Shown: positions 28,283 to 36,945 of the stretch, in pieces | How the letters are laid out: each line of letters starts with the position of its first letter | Position numbering within the stretch: position 1 is the first letter of the stretch | NCBI RefSeq assembly: GCF_029937855.1 | Contig: NZ_JAPYPC010000003.1 | Coordinates: forward strand, 140,167-204,166 | Direction: 5' to 3' | Length of the DNA stretch: 64,000 bases | Source of the DNA: Christiangramia sp. | GTDB taxonomy: Bacteria > Bacteroidota > Bacteroidia > Flavobacteriales > Flavobacteriaceae | Program-made: the position numbers and the translations under genes | Notes under the pieces: model-generated | The model's database searches: none | Told to the model about the DNA's origin: nothing | Seen by the model: only the letters and a program-made list of their open reading frames with translations

Positions 28283-28739
28283 TTTCCTTTTTTTCCTTCA
28301 ATGCGGAAGTACTAATTACCAGCATTGAGCTAACAATTATTATATTTTTTAGAATGTACTGGCCAACCAGGGTGAATGTTAACTCTGGAAAAAGCAGCAA
28401 AGGAGTAAAAGTTCCAGCTATATGCAATAGTACTAATGCAATGGTAAGCGGTCTAAGGATATTAAGGAGCAGAAGAAAACCTATAGCGGTCTCCCACAAC
28501 GCCAACAGAATCATGGACAGCTCTGGAGAGAGTAGCCCAAATGTTAATGTATGAACGGTTGTAGTAGCCAAATCTTCGGCAGGACTTAGATTAGGGAAAA
28601 ATTTTAGTATTCCAAATAAGCAATATATGAGACCAATACTTATGCGCAATAGGAACGTTCCCTGAAGTCCAATCCAGCATTCGATCTTTTCTCTCATATT
28701 TTGTAACGGTATTGTGATTGGCTCCTTATTATATTTCAT
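28266..28739 (-). CDS. DoxX-family membrane protein
   Basis: A 157-residue protein with four hydrophobic helices and the DoxX/YkgB-type pattern: LLRISIGLIYCLFGILKFFP, then SPAEDLATTTVHTLTFGLL, ALWETAIGFLLLL and VGQYILKNIIIVS. Relatives are linked to respiratory or redox membrane complexes; their exact function is not established. An internal start (MREKIECW) is also possible. It lies downstream of the TonB receptor on the same strand with a 144-bp gap. Confidence 0.75.
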   Translation of the reverse strand: MKYNKEPITIPLQNMREKIECWIGLQGTFLLRISIGLIYCLFGILKFFPNLSPAEDLATTTVHTLTFGLLSPELSMILLALWETAIGFLLLLNILRPLTIALVLLHIAGTFTPLLLFPELTFTLVGQYILKNIIIVSSMLVISTSALKEKKENENHC

Positions 28740-28883
28740 TTGAATGTGCTTTTAAGCAGTCTGATTTATACCTCTCATCCTAAGTAGTTTTCTCTTAATC
28801 AAGAAACATTTCTAAAGAAGGAGGCTTGGTTTGGGATATCCCAATCAATTTTTATTTATTATTTCAACAGGTTATAGAAGTAT

Positions 28884-31526
28884 TTATATTTTGATATCCA
28901 CTCCGAAAATAATTTGCCTAAAACCACCTCCGAAAATACCAGATGTTGCACGGTTTAAACGGGAAGCCCGATAAATTTCATCGGTAATATTTTTGCCATT
29001 GATGAAAGCCAACATTTTGAGTTTTTCACCTATACTAAAGTTATAATTCACAAAGGCATCTATAGAATGATAGGCAGGCAGTTTCCCGATTGCCCCATCT
29101 GCTGATTCGTTGTCGAAATTATGAAATTCGGTATATTGTTCACTTACAAAATGTCCACTAATGCCAGCAGATAAATTTTTATAATTATAATTCAATCCAA
29201 CACTGGTATTCCATCCTGGCGTGTAGGGTGCTTCAACGTCAGACAAACCATCATCTCCAAAATTTATAACACTTTTAGTGATATTTTGAAAATCAGATTG
29301 GTCAATAGTTTCATCGGTTAAAAGCACTTCTCCACTCGGGCCGTCAGCAACATAAACTTCAAATGCATCCCGGTTGGAATTTACTTTTTCTATGTATTCG
29401 TTTTGAGTAGCTCTGCTATGTATGACTTGTGAAAAAAGATCTTTGTCCACCAATCGGCCGTCTAAGACCTCAGACTTCATAATATTAATATTTCCAAAAA
29501 GTCGGAGCTTATGTTGATTTTTATTTAAAAGTTCAGCACCCAGGGCCACTTCCAGTCCCTGTACATTGATTCGTCCCAAATCCTCAAATACTTCATTTCG
29601 TCCTCCTGCATAGAAATTTCGACTCGTATTATTGAAGTAAGTAAGTTGACCGTCAATGCGATTGTTCCATAAATTTCCTCTCCAACCTATCTCCCGATTC
29701 CAGGCCAATTCTGGTTCTATATTAATACTTTGTCTTGCCAGTGGATTGGTAACTATACCATTTTGCTCGACCAAAAAGCCAAATACCTTAGACGGGGCAA
29801 TCATTCCCTGATAAATACTTCCATAAAATTCTCCGTTTTTTATGCTATAATCTGCTGTAAGACCCGGCAGGAACTGAGTATAAATATTAGGCTCTTTACC
29901 TTCTTCTGTACTGCTGAGACTTGGGTTTTGAGCCACGGCAAACAGATCCTGCCGATACATATTTACATGCTCCACTCGTAGAATAGGGGTGAAACCCCAT
30001 CTTCCTATGTTAAATTCATTTCTGATAAAACCATTGGCTGACCAGAGGCGATACCATAAATCTTTTGTGGTTCTGCCACTTCTTGCCCATCGGCTGTTAT
30101 CGGCCACCAAAAAACGGTCTTTAAATATCTCACGGTGTAAATTGATACTTGCTTCTAAATGTTGCCCTTCTCCAAAAACTTCCCAATCATAATTCATGGT
30201 TTCTTTAAAACCTGAAACCGTATAAGTCCAGCGGCTATCTGTGGTGCTTTCCCTACCGTTTAATATCCTGCCTACAATGAGATAATCTTCCTCGTTAAAA
30301 GTTTTTCCTTTTAAATAAGCGTAACGATCGTTAAAAATTTGTTCCCCCACGTAATCCCTTACTTGCTCAGCTTTAACCTTTGTAGTAATCTGTCGCCACC
30401 AATCCCGCTCAAAATCGGAAGCATATATTTTTGAGGTAAAACTCAAATTACTTTTAGGTAGCCATTTATGGATAATGTCCAACCCATAACGTCTCATGGT
30501 AAATTGGTCGGCATCCAATGGGTTTTCTGTTGGATCTGTTTCGAAAGTAAATGGTGTTTGTGAACTCAAAGATGCCTGATTATCTTCATATTGTCCACTT
30601 ACTTTAAAATATAGCGATTGTTTATCCGAAAGTTTTGAGAATATTTTGGCATTTAAATTCAGTATTTCAACGGAAGAATTATCAGTAAACCCACCAAATT
30701 TTTTGTAAACGCCTTCCACCAAAGCTCCAAGGTTGTTCCATGTACCTCCATAGGAGAGAAGTCCGGTTTGATAGTTTCGCTGACCACCTACCAATTTTAC
30801 CCTGAGTTTAGGTTTTTGTGGTGGCAATGCGGTGATGTAATTTACGGCACCATACATATTATTCGGTCCAAAACGCAACATATCGGCACCTTTGTAAACT
30901 TCAATAGCAGTTAACCGGTCACTTACGGGATTATAATATGCGCCCGGTGCGATATAAGGTGCGGGTGCTGAAGGGGTGCCATCTTCCATTAATAGTACTT
31001 TTTTTGAACGTCTTCCCCAAGAGCCTCTAATACTAATATTCGGGCGGTTGGACAATCCCATATCTCCCACAATGTTCACCCCGGGCACAATCTTAAGTAT
31101 TTCTTCAGTACTGATGGGATTCATATTTTTCAGGGTTATAGGATTAATCCTGAAATTACTCCCTTTAAATGTTGTTTTAAAATTAGTGGGCGATGCACTT
31201 ACGAGAACCTCATCCAGGCTGGTACTGGATCGCGTCATTTCAATTACGCCTAAATTAAAGGTGTTAGGATTGACTTTAATAGTCCTTGCGTTATAGCCTA
31301 AATATTTAATAAGGAGTACATCCTCACTTTTCGGTTTCTGCAATTCAAAATATCCCTGCTTGCCTGTGACGGTACTTGCACTATTTGACTGGAATTGAAC
31401 TATTGCTCCTGCCAACGGTTGATTATCTGTTTTATCAACCACTTTACCTGAAATTAAGTTTTGTGAATAAACGGAATATAAATTTGCAAAAAAAATGATC
31501 AATAAGGATAGGACTGTTTTGGTCAT
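28884..31526 (-). CDS. TonB-dependent outer membrane receptor, FecA-like
   Basis: An 880-residue receptor. It has a signal peptide (about 1-21), a carboxypeptidase-regulatory-like domain (about 22-105, SGKVVDKTDNQPLAGA), a plug domain (about 120-230, with NISIRGSWGRRSKKVLLMED), and a large beta-barrel that ends in FGVDIKI. It would import a ligand across the outer membrane using TonB energy. The plug resembles iron(III)-dicitrate or other siderophore receptors; the ligand is not determined. No SusD partner or sigma/anti-sigma regulator adjoins it. It is cargo of the mobile element. Confidence 0.88.
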   Translation of the reverse strand: MTKTVLSLLIIFFANLYSVYSQNLISGKVVDKTDNQPLAGAIVQFQSNSASTVTGKQGYFELQKPKSEDVLLIKYLGYNARTIKVNPNTFNLGVIEMTRSSTSLDEVLVSASPTNFKTTFKGSNFRINPITLKNMNPISTEEILKIVPGVNIVGDMGLSNRPNISIRGSWGRRSKKVLLMEDGTPSAPAPYIAPGAYYNPVSDRLTAIEVYKGADMLRFGPNNMYGAVNYITALPPQKPKLRVKLVGGQRNYQTGLLSYGGTWNNLGALVEGVYKKFGGFTDNSSVEILNLNAKIFSKLSDKQSLYFKVSGQYEDNQASLSSQTPFTFETDPTENPLDADQFTMRRYGLDIIHKWLPKSNLSFTSKIYASDFERDWWRQITTKVKAEQVRDYVGEQIFNDRYAYLKGKTFNEEDYLIVGRILNGRESTTDSRWTYTVSGFKETMNYDWEVFGEGQHLEASINLHREIFKDRFLVADNSRWARSGRTTKDLWYRLWSANGFIRNEFNIGRWGFTPILRVEHVNMYRQDLFAVAQNPSLSSTEEGKEPNIYTQFLPGLTADYSIKNGEFYGSIYQGMIAPSKVFGFLVEQNGIVTNPLARQSINIEPELAWNREIGWRGNLWNNRIDGQLTYFNNTSRNFYAGGRNEVFEDLGRINVQGLEVALGAELLNKNQHKLRLFGNINIMKSEVLDGRLVDKDLFSQVIHSRATQNEYIEKVNSNRDAFEVYVADGPSGEVLLTDETIDQSDFQNITKSVINFGDDGLSDVEAPYTPGWNTSVGLNYNYKNLSAGISGHFVSEQYTEFHNFDNESADGAIGKLPAYHSIDAFVNYNFSIGEKLKMLAFINGKNITDEIYRASRLNRATSGIFGGGFRQIIFGVDIKI

Positions 31527-31638
31527 TTTGAAATAATTTGTTTTTTGCTGATTGTCGGCAAATGATTAAAAAAATAATATTTAATTTACGCTTTGTCCAT
31601 TAGAATATCTGATCTTGCTGTTTTGACGAAAATATATA

Positions 31639-32955
31639 GGGAGTGTAATTTAAACTCTGTCCTCTGCTTCACTCCTTGGGTACCCCCGAAGGAGTGGTCG
31701 CTAAATCGAGCTTGATCCGGTCTTCAAATCTAATGTATAATTGCTGGATTGTCAAGCTCCAATTTTGAAGTGGGCTCGTCCATTTCTTTTGGATATTTTT
31801 GGTGGCCAGATAGACCAGTTTCAATAGTGCCATAGCGTTGGTGAAAGCCCCTTTGGTCTTGGTCATTTTGCGCACCTGCCGGTGGAAGCCTTCCACGGCA
31901 TTGGTGGTATAAATAAGTTACGGATGGGCTGGGTGTATTTAAAGTACTGTGAGAGGTGTTCCCAGTTGTTTTGCCAGCTTTCGATAACCATCGGGTATTT
32001 CTTCCAGGTCCAACAGTTGATCCTCTGCCACCTCTTTGCTGGTGGCACGATAGACCAGTTTTAGATTTGCCATAAACTCCTTTTGGTCTTTGGAGGCCAC
32101 GTATTTCATTAAGTTCCTTATTTGGTGGATAATACAAAGTTGTACCTCCGTCTTTGGAAAAATACTTAGTATGGCCTCGGTAAAGCCCTTGAGGTTATCG
32201 GTACAGACAATCAATATGTCATCCAATCCGCGGTTTTGCAGGTCGGTAAGTACCTGAAGCCAAAAATTGGCGCCTTCGCTCTCGGAAATATACATCCCAA
32301 GCACCTCCTTATACCCGTCTTTGTTGATGCCCAACACATTGTAAAGGGCTTTATGTTTTATCTTTCCATCAACCTTGACCTTGTAGTGCATGGCATCCAA
32401 CCATACGATGCAGTAGAGGGGATCCAAAGGACGGTTTTGCCAGGCTTTTACATCAGGGATGATCCGGTCGGTGATCTCGGTAAGCACATTGTGGGAGATC
32501 TCGGTATCGTACATTTCTTTTATATGACTACAAATATCCCGGTAGCTCATACCAAGCCCATAAAGTCCAATAATCTTATCGGAGAGGTTATCGGCAAGAA
32601 TGGACTGGCGTTTTTTGACCAATTCGGGTTCAAAGCTGCTCTGCCTATCTTGTGGGGTTTCGATTTCAAAACTCCCCATGCCGCTTTTGATGGTCTTTTT
32701 GTCTTTTCCATTACGCTTGTTGCCTTTGTTTCGCTCATCGCTATCCAAATGGCCTTCCATTTCTGCTTCAAGGGCTTTTTCTATGAAACTTTGAAGCATA
32801 GGTGCAAAGGCACCATCCTTTCCAAAAAAGCTCTTGCCTTTACTGAATTGTTCCAAGGCTTTTTTACCAATCTTGTTTAATTCTTCTTGTGTCATTTTCA
32901 ATCTGTTTAAGTATTAGTATAAAAATTCTCAGACAGACTTCGAATTACACCCTCC
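31639..32955 (-). mobile_element. IS256-family insertion sequence (decayed)
   Basis: About 1.32 kb carrying a transposase pseudogene. Terminal inverted repeats are visible: GTGTAATTTAAACTCTGTC at the left end (from 31643) and the complement of GACAGACTTCGAATTACAC at the right end (32932-32950). They match at most positions, with outer GGGA/GGAG and TATA sequences on both sides. The element sits between the TonB receptor and the PepSY lipoprotein in the integrated element. Confidence 0.8.
31669..32901 (-). pseudogene. IS256-family transposase, frameshifted
   Basis: The N-terminal ~300 residues are intact (mutator-type transposase; DDE residues expected in VWLDAMHYKVK and VCTDNLKGF). The frame then breaks twice. 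Near 32000 the family context switches frame before YPMVIESWQNNWEHLSQYF. Near 31917 one base is missing, so NLIYTTNAVEGFHR becomes NLFIPPMPW in one frame, with EGFHRQVRKMTKTKGAF in another. The last frame ends at 31669. The product is presumably inactive. Confidence 0.85.
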
Positions 32956-33242
32956 TTATAGTTTTTTATTTTATTGTGAATTATACCATTTAAATAGATT
33001 TTTTTTCTTGCCCCATATCTGCCATAACCTTGCGCATGGTTCCTGTGCTGTTTTTATAGCGTACGGGAAGTTAAGCGTTCCTGCCTACCGCCCCGAATAA
33101 GGGAGGGGCAGGCAGGAAATAAAAATGGCATAGGGCGCATTTAATGAGTTTTTTAACTTTAAGATAATCCTGTAATTATGCATTGCAACAGCAATGAATG
33201 GAAAAAGAGGCTGTCCACCTGTTAAAAAACCGTGCAGCATTA
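32956..33242. repeat. Intergenic region with strong hairpin at 33078-33118
   Basis: TTCCTGCCT-acc-GCCCC pairs with GGGGC-AGGCAGGAA: 14 pairs with a 3-nt bulge and a 10-nt loop. The surrounding sequence has no gene. The hairpin could terminate transcription or be a dispersed intergenic repeat. Confidence 0.55.
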
Positions 33243-33980
33243 TTAGTCATTTTCGTCCTCATCATCGTCTTCGCCGTTGTTATCTTCGGCATTCAGGAAA
33301 TTACCGTCTGCGTCAAATTCCAGTTCCACCCCATTATTCAGGGTTACCTCATAGGAACCATCGGATTCAACTTCAGCTTCAATAATAGTATTATCAGGAT
33401 AATTCTCACCTATATAATCCAATATCATCTGTGGTAAATTCGCAGGATTAATGTCTTCATCCTCTCCCTGGTCATCATCATTCTCATCCTGCGCCTGTCC
33501 CAGAAAATTGCCGTCCCCATCAAAGATAAGTTCAACATCATTTTCTAATTCGACTTCATAATTTCCATTGTTTTCCAATTCGGCTTCTTCAATGGCCACC
33601 CCGGGATAGTTTTGAGCAATGAAATCCAGTATATTTTGAGGTAATTCTGAAACCTCTACTTCCTCATCGCCAAAATCGTCCTCCTCGTCTGTATCCTCTC
33701 CAAGAAAATTACCCTCCGAATCAAAAACCAGTTCGGTATCATCGCTCAGCGTGATCTCATAATTTTGATTGTCTTCTATTTCAGCTTCTATAATGGTCAA
33801 TCCCGGATAATTATCTGTGATATAATCCAAAATGTTTTGTGGTAAGGTGGAGGTGCTAATACTTGCGTCTGCTGAAAAAGCAACAGCATTTAAGTCTGCT
33901 TCAAGGGATTCTTCATTATCAGTGCATGACTGTAATACCAGCAATAAGAAAGTACTTAGAAAAATTTTATACGTTTTCAT
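33243..33980 (-). CDS. Lipoprotein with three PepSY-like domains
   Basis: A 245-residue lipoprotein (lipobox LLLVLQSC, Cys19). It has three repeats of about 68 residues starting near L46, L113 and L182: LPQxILDYIxxNYPG, then IxEAExE, YEVxLxxxxEL and FDxxGNFL. This is the pattern of PepSY-like (BLIP-type) putative beta-lactamase-inhibitor-like domains found in Bacteroidota. The repeats are joined by very acidic Asp/Glu linkers, and the C-terminus is acidic as well. It would sit at the envelope surface or periplasm, possibly binding a peptide or metal ions; no function is known. Confidence 0.8.
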   Translation of the reverse strand: MKTYKIFLSTFLLLVLQSCTDNEESLEADLNAVAFSADASISTSTLPQNILDYITDNYPGLTIIEAEIEDNQNYEITLSDDTELVFDSEGNFLGEDTDEEDDFGDEEVEVSELPQNILDFIAQNYPGVAIEEAELENNGNYEVELENDVELIFDGDGNFLGQAQDENDDDQGEDEDINPANLPQMILDYIGENYPDNTIIEAEVESDGSYEVTLNNGVELEFDADGNFLNAEDNNGEDDDEDEND

Positions 33981-34346
33981 ATTTAATAGTTTAGTTCGTT
34001 TTTGACGGATATAAATCCAATTCCATCGATAATAACGTCTGTGAATTCTTCAAATTGTATGAATTCGGCTTCAAAATATAAAAAGGCTTGATTTAAAAAT
34101 CTCTTTTTTAATCAATTTTAACAAATTAGGTGTTGATAGTGAACTCATTAGCTGTTCGAGTCTAAGTTTTCACCACTCTCGTAGTCCCTTTATCGGTGCA
34201 CGGTAAGTTAAAGTAAAAACAGCATAAGACGCATACCACTTATGCGACAAAATTTACTGTAAAAAATTGCCTTTTTATAAGGCTTACCGGAACTTTTACT
34301 GTAAAAATTAGGATAATTTGCGACAAGGAAATTGTCATGACAAATG
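33981..34346. repeat. Repeat-rich non-coding stretch between PepSY gene and mobilization operon
   Basis: About 366 bp without a gene. It contains GCATAAG/CTTATGC (about 34225-34248), two copies of ACTGTAAAAA (34254 and 34300 area) each near a TGCGACAA motif, and the perfect palindrome TTGTCATGACAA at 34332-34343. The last is also found in the oriT candidate at 36015-36026. Confidence 0.55.
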
Positions 34347-34793
34347 CTACTTATTTTCTTCCAGCCACTGGTAATATCCATTCTTGATTTCAGGATTTTC
34401 TAAAAGATAATTTTCAAATAGTTCACTTTCGGAATTCATCATTTGATACATTTCAAATTTTTCTTCGGCTGCTTTTGTGGCAGAAGATTTAAAATATCCT
34501 AATAAGCCTAACATTAGTATTCCGAAGATACCGAATAGAAGAAGCATATAATTAGGCATCAACCGGGCATTTTTCAGTTTCTGATCAATATTTTTGAGTA
34601 TGTCATCTTTCAACTGATCATTTTTTTCCTGCTTTTCCAGAAAAGCGTTCAGGTTTTTGTCCAATGCTTCAGTGCTGATGGGTATACTCATTTTCTCGAT
34701 TTCTCTGGAAAGCTCCTGTAGCTTTAGAATGGCCAGTTTAAAATCGGTCATTTCATCAGTCATCAATTCCATGATCTCATCTAGTTTTTTCAT
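34347..34793 (-). CDS. Coiled-coil membrane protein of the mobilization operon
   Basis: A 148-residue protein. The N-terminal ~75 residues are a charged, probably coiled-coil helix (EIMELMTDEMTDFKLAILKL, then DALDKNLNAFLEKQ-type heptads). One transmembrane helix follows near residues 81-101 (MLLLFGIFGILMLGLLGYF) and then an acidic cytoplasmic or periplasmic tail. It starts 18 bp downstream of the relaxase gene. Position suggests an accessory role in mobilization, for example coupling the relaxosome to the membrane; this is inference. No family name is certain. Confidence 0.6.
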   Translation of the reverse strand: MKKLDEIMELMTDEMTDFKLAILKLQELSREIEKMSIPISTEALDKNLNAFLEKQEKNDQLKDDILKNIDQKLKNARLMPNYMLLLFGIFGILMLGLLGYFKSSATKAAEEKFEMYQMMNSESELFENYLLENPEIKNGYYQWLEENK

Positions 34794-34811
34794 ATCTTAT
34801 AAGGTTTAATA

Positions 34812-35678
34812 TCATATTCCAATTCCAGTATCCAGCGCCCTTTTTATCACCTGTTTCACCAGATCCTTTGCTATTTTAGCAGCCATATTGGAGCTGATTT
34901 GTACGGTCTTATCCAACAGCTTTAAGCTCTGAGGGATTTCCTTCAGCCTGGAATAACTTGTATTCTGACTGATTTCTCCTATGAGCCGGCCACCCGTCAT
35001 CTGCCGATGTACCTCGCTTCCTTTTAGATTGGCGCCTTGAAATTCAAATCGAAAGCCCTGCAGTTGATTGGATTTATTCATACTCGGAATGACCTTTACA
35101 TTACGGGCTTTCATGTTCTTGATGTATTCATCAAGCGATTTAGGCCGCTTCTCCAGCACTTTGTTATTGATATGTCTAATGGCCAATCGCTGCCATTTTA
35201 ATTCCTGCAGCTTTTGCTGTTGTATTTCTTTTACCCGGGTAAGACCTAACTGTTTGGCAACATTGTCTGCTGCGATCTGACTTCGCTTGCCGATAAAACT
35301 ATCTTTGTAGGTTTCTCCATTTAAGCTAATTCGATTTGCATAGATATGGATATGGGTATGTTCCTTGTCTTTATGTACAAAACCAATAGCCTGATGATTC
35401 TGAAGGTTCATCTCCTTTATAAATCCCTGGGCAATCTTTTCCAAATCCTGGTGGCTTAATTCCTTTCCGTCTTTGATGGTAGGACTCACTATAAAACTCA
35501 GGGTGTTTTTAGTACAGTGGTCATTTTGAGATTGAATGATCTTAAACTCATCGGTTATCTGCTCTGGCGTATCACCGGCCAGATGTTGTTTGAGAACTAC
35601 TTCGGCTTCTTTTTCCTGGTTCCATCCATAGTCGATGGCAGCCTTGGTACTTGCTATAGACTGTCCTTTACCAATCAT
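34812..35678 (-). CDS. Relaxase/mobilization nuclease (MobA-like, MOBP type)
   Basis: A 288-residue relaxase that would nick oriT and lead the DNA strand into a recipient. The three-His metal motif is H107/H109/H111 in DKEHTHIHIYANR; an N-terminal tyrosine in AAIDYGWN could be the nucleophile. The second half is basic and helical, for DNA binding. The protein is short compared with many relaxases (300-450), which is common for small Bacteroidota mobilizable elements. Its start overlaps the MobC-like gene by 4 bp. Confidence 0.88.
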   Translation of the reverse strand: MIGKGQSIASTKAAIDYGWNQEKEAEVVLKQHLAGDTPEQITDEFKIIQSQNDHCTKNTLSFIVSPTIKDGKELSHQDLEKIAQGFIKEMNLQNHQAIGFVHKDKEHTHIHIYANRISLNGETYKDSFIGKRSQIAADNVAKQLGLTRVKEIQQQKLQELKWQRLAIRHINNKVLEKRPKSLDEYIKNMKARNVKVIPSMNKSNQLQGFRFEFQGANLKGSEVHRQMTGGRLIGEISQNTSYSRLKEIPQSLKLLDKTVQISSNMAAKIAKDLVKQVIKRALDTGIGI

Positions 35679-35971
35679 TTTTTAAAGTTTTGAAGGTGTG
35701 TTCTAATTTCTTCGGCTAGATCTTCAACATTTTTAGCCAGCCGGGGATCACTTTTTTTAAACATATTACTGATTCGCATAAAGTTGTTTTTATACTGGAT
35801 CAGTAGCTGATAACATTCCAGTTGTTCCGGAGTTAATCGTTCCACGATATTGAGTTTGAAAGCGGTAGCCCGGAGATATTCTGAAAGGGAAATTCCAGCC
35901 CGGGCCGCTCTTTTTTTGAGTAGCTTTTTCTCGTAGATCGAGCAACGTATCTGGATGTATTCCCGTTTCAT
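35675..35971 (-). CDS. MobC-like relaxosome accessory protein
   Basis: A 98-residue basic protein with a ribbon-helix-helix-like N-terminus (EYIQIRCSIYEKKLLKKRA, then AGISLSEYLRATAF) and a helical C-terminus, as in plasmid mobilization relaxosome proteins. It would bind oriT and help the relaxase. The start is taken at 35971 because the upstream extension to 36034 translates the palindromic oriT candidate. The overlap with the relaxase gene shows an operon. Confidence 0.82.
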   Translation of the reverse strand: MKREYIQIRCSIYEKKLLKKRAARAGISLSEYLRATAFKLNIVERLTPEQLECYQLLIQYKNNFMRISNMFKKSDPRLAKNVEDLAEEIRTHLQNFKK

Positions 35972-36003
35972 TTTTAATATTTTTTTCTTTGCAACCTCCG
36001 GGC

Positions 36004-36044
36004 GCAAAGCAAGATTGTCATGACAATGACACATCTTGCTTTGC
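36004..36044. other. Candidate oriT: nested palindromes upstream of mob operon
   Basis: GCAAAGCAAGAT (36004-36015) and its exact complement ATCTTGCTTTGC (36033-36044) enclose the perfect palindrome TTGTCATGACAA (36015-36026). The structure lies about 30 bp before the mobC-like ATG, where oriT is usually found. A nick site cannot be identified from sequence alone. Confidence 0.6.
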
Positions 36045-36047
36045 TAC

Positions 36048-36929
36048 TCAAAACGATTTGTGGCTACTATAAATCCACTGCCCAGAAGCTTGTTTTTCAT
36101 TGAGATCTTTATAGTTTTTATAGCGATGACTTTGGTCTTTTAAGTTGGGATAGTACTGTAATAATTCCTCTGCGTTTTTCTTCCCGGCCTGATCATTATC
36201 CAGGTAGAGATCAACTGATATATAATTGTTAAAATAGCGGGTAATCTGTTGTAAAAAAGAAAGCGAGTTTAAAACGATGATATCCGAACCATTTAATTCC
36301 TGAGGATACATTTCAGCGATGGATAATAGATCAAACATCCCTTCACAAACTACTAGGTTATCCTTTTCCTTCTTCAGATAGGTATAGGTTTTAGGAGCAC
36401 TGGAAGTTTTAAAATAGAGACTGCGCAGTTCCCAACCACCATCCTTATTTTGAAGTCCAATGGCATAGTAAGAATTCCCTTTACACTCATACCATACTTC
36501 TTTGCAGTAATTCCTGGCTACTTGTAAAGTAATACCTCGAGATCGCAGGTACTTCTTTAAATAACTCCTAGTGATCGGTTGGACCTTTATGTTGGTGTTA
36601 CCGCTATCATTCGTAGAAGTATCTTCTATGGGTCCCTGGCATGAAAATACTGGCAATTCATCAGACAGGAATTGAAGGGCTTGGGCAACACTACAAATAA
36701 ATACTTTGCATATCAGGTCGATAACATTTCCACCTTCGCCTATTCCGAAGTCATACCATCGGTTCTTTTTTAAAGATACTTTGAAAGAGGCCTGTGTTTC
36801 TGACCGTAGGGGGCTCAGAAACCAGGCTTCTTTCTCCGTTTCCCTACTGGGGAAGTGCCCCAATTTTGCGAGTGTTTCTACGATGCAAATATTGCGGGCT
36901 CTTTCACAGTTTAGTTTTTGAAGTTTCAT
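36048..36929 (-). CDS. Toprim/CHC2-type primase of the element
   Basis: A 293-residue protein. The N-terminal part resembles the CHC2 zinc-finger domain of DnaG-like primases (LAKLGHFPSRETEKEAWFLS, then KKNRWYDFGIGEGG), but few cysteines remain. The C-terminal Toprim domain has the Glu in LVVCEGMFDLLS and the DxD in VDLYLDNDQAGKKNA. It would make primers for replication or conjugative transfer of the element. It lies beside the iteron-like region and the helicase-like gene. Confidence 0.82.
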   Translation of the reverse strand: MKLQKLNCERARNICIVETLAKLGHFPSRETEKEAWFLSPLRSETQASFKVSLKKNRWYDFGIGEGGNVIDLICKVFICSVAQALQFLSDELPVFSCQGPIEDTSTNDSGNTNIKVQPITRSYLKKYLRSRGITLQVARNYCKEVWYECKGNSYYAIGLQNKDGGWELRSLYFKTSSAPKTYTYLKKEKDNLVVCEGMFDLLSIAEMYPQELNGSDIIVLNSLSFLQQITRYFNNYISVDLYLDNDQAGKKNAEELLQYYPNLKDQSHRYKNYKDLNEKQASGQWIYSSHKSF

Positions 36930-36945
36930 TTTTTTTATAATTTTA

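Noticed and set aside
32236..32880. 214-codon plus-strand frame over the transposase
   Set aside because: It is a mirror frame of the IS256-family gene; no family resemblance and the minus-strand protein is clear.
35972..36034. Longer start for the MobC-like gene
   Set aside because: The extension translates the palindromic oriT candidate and lacks family similarity.
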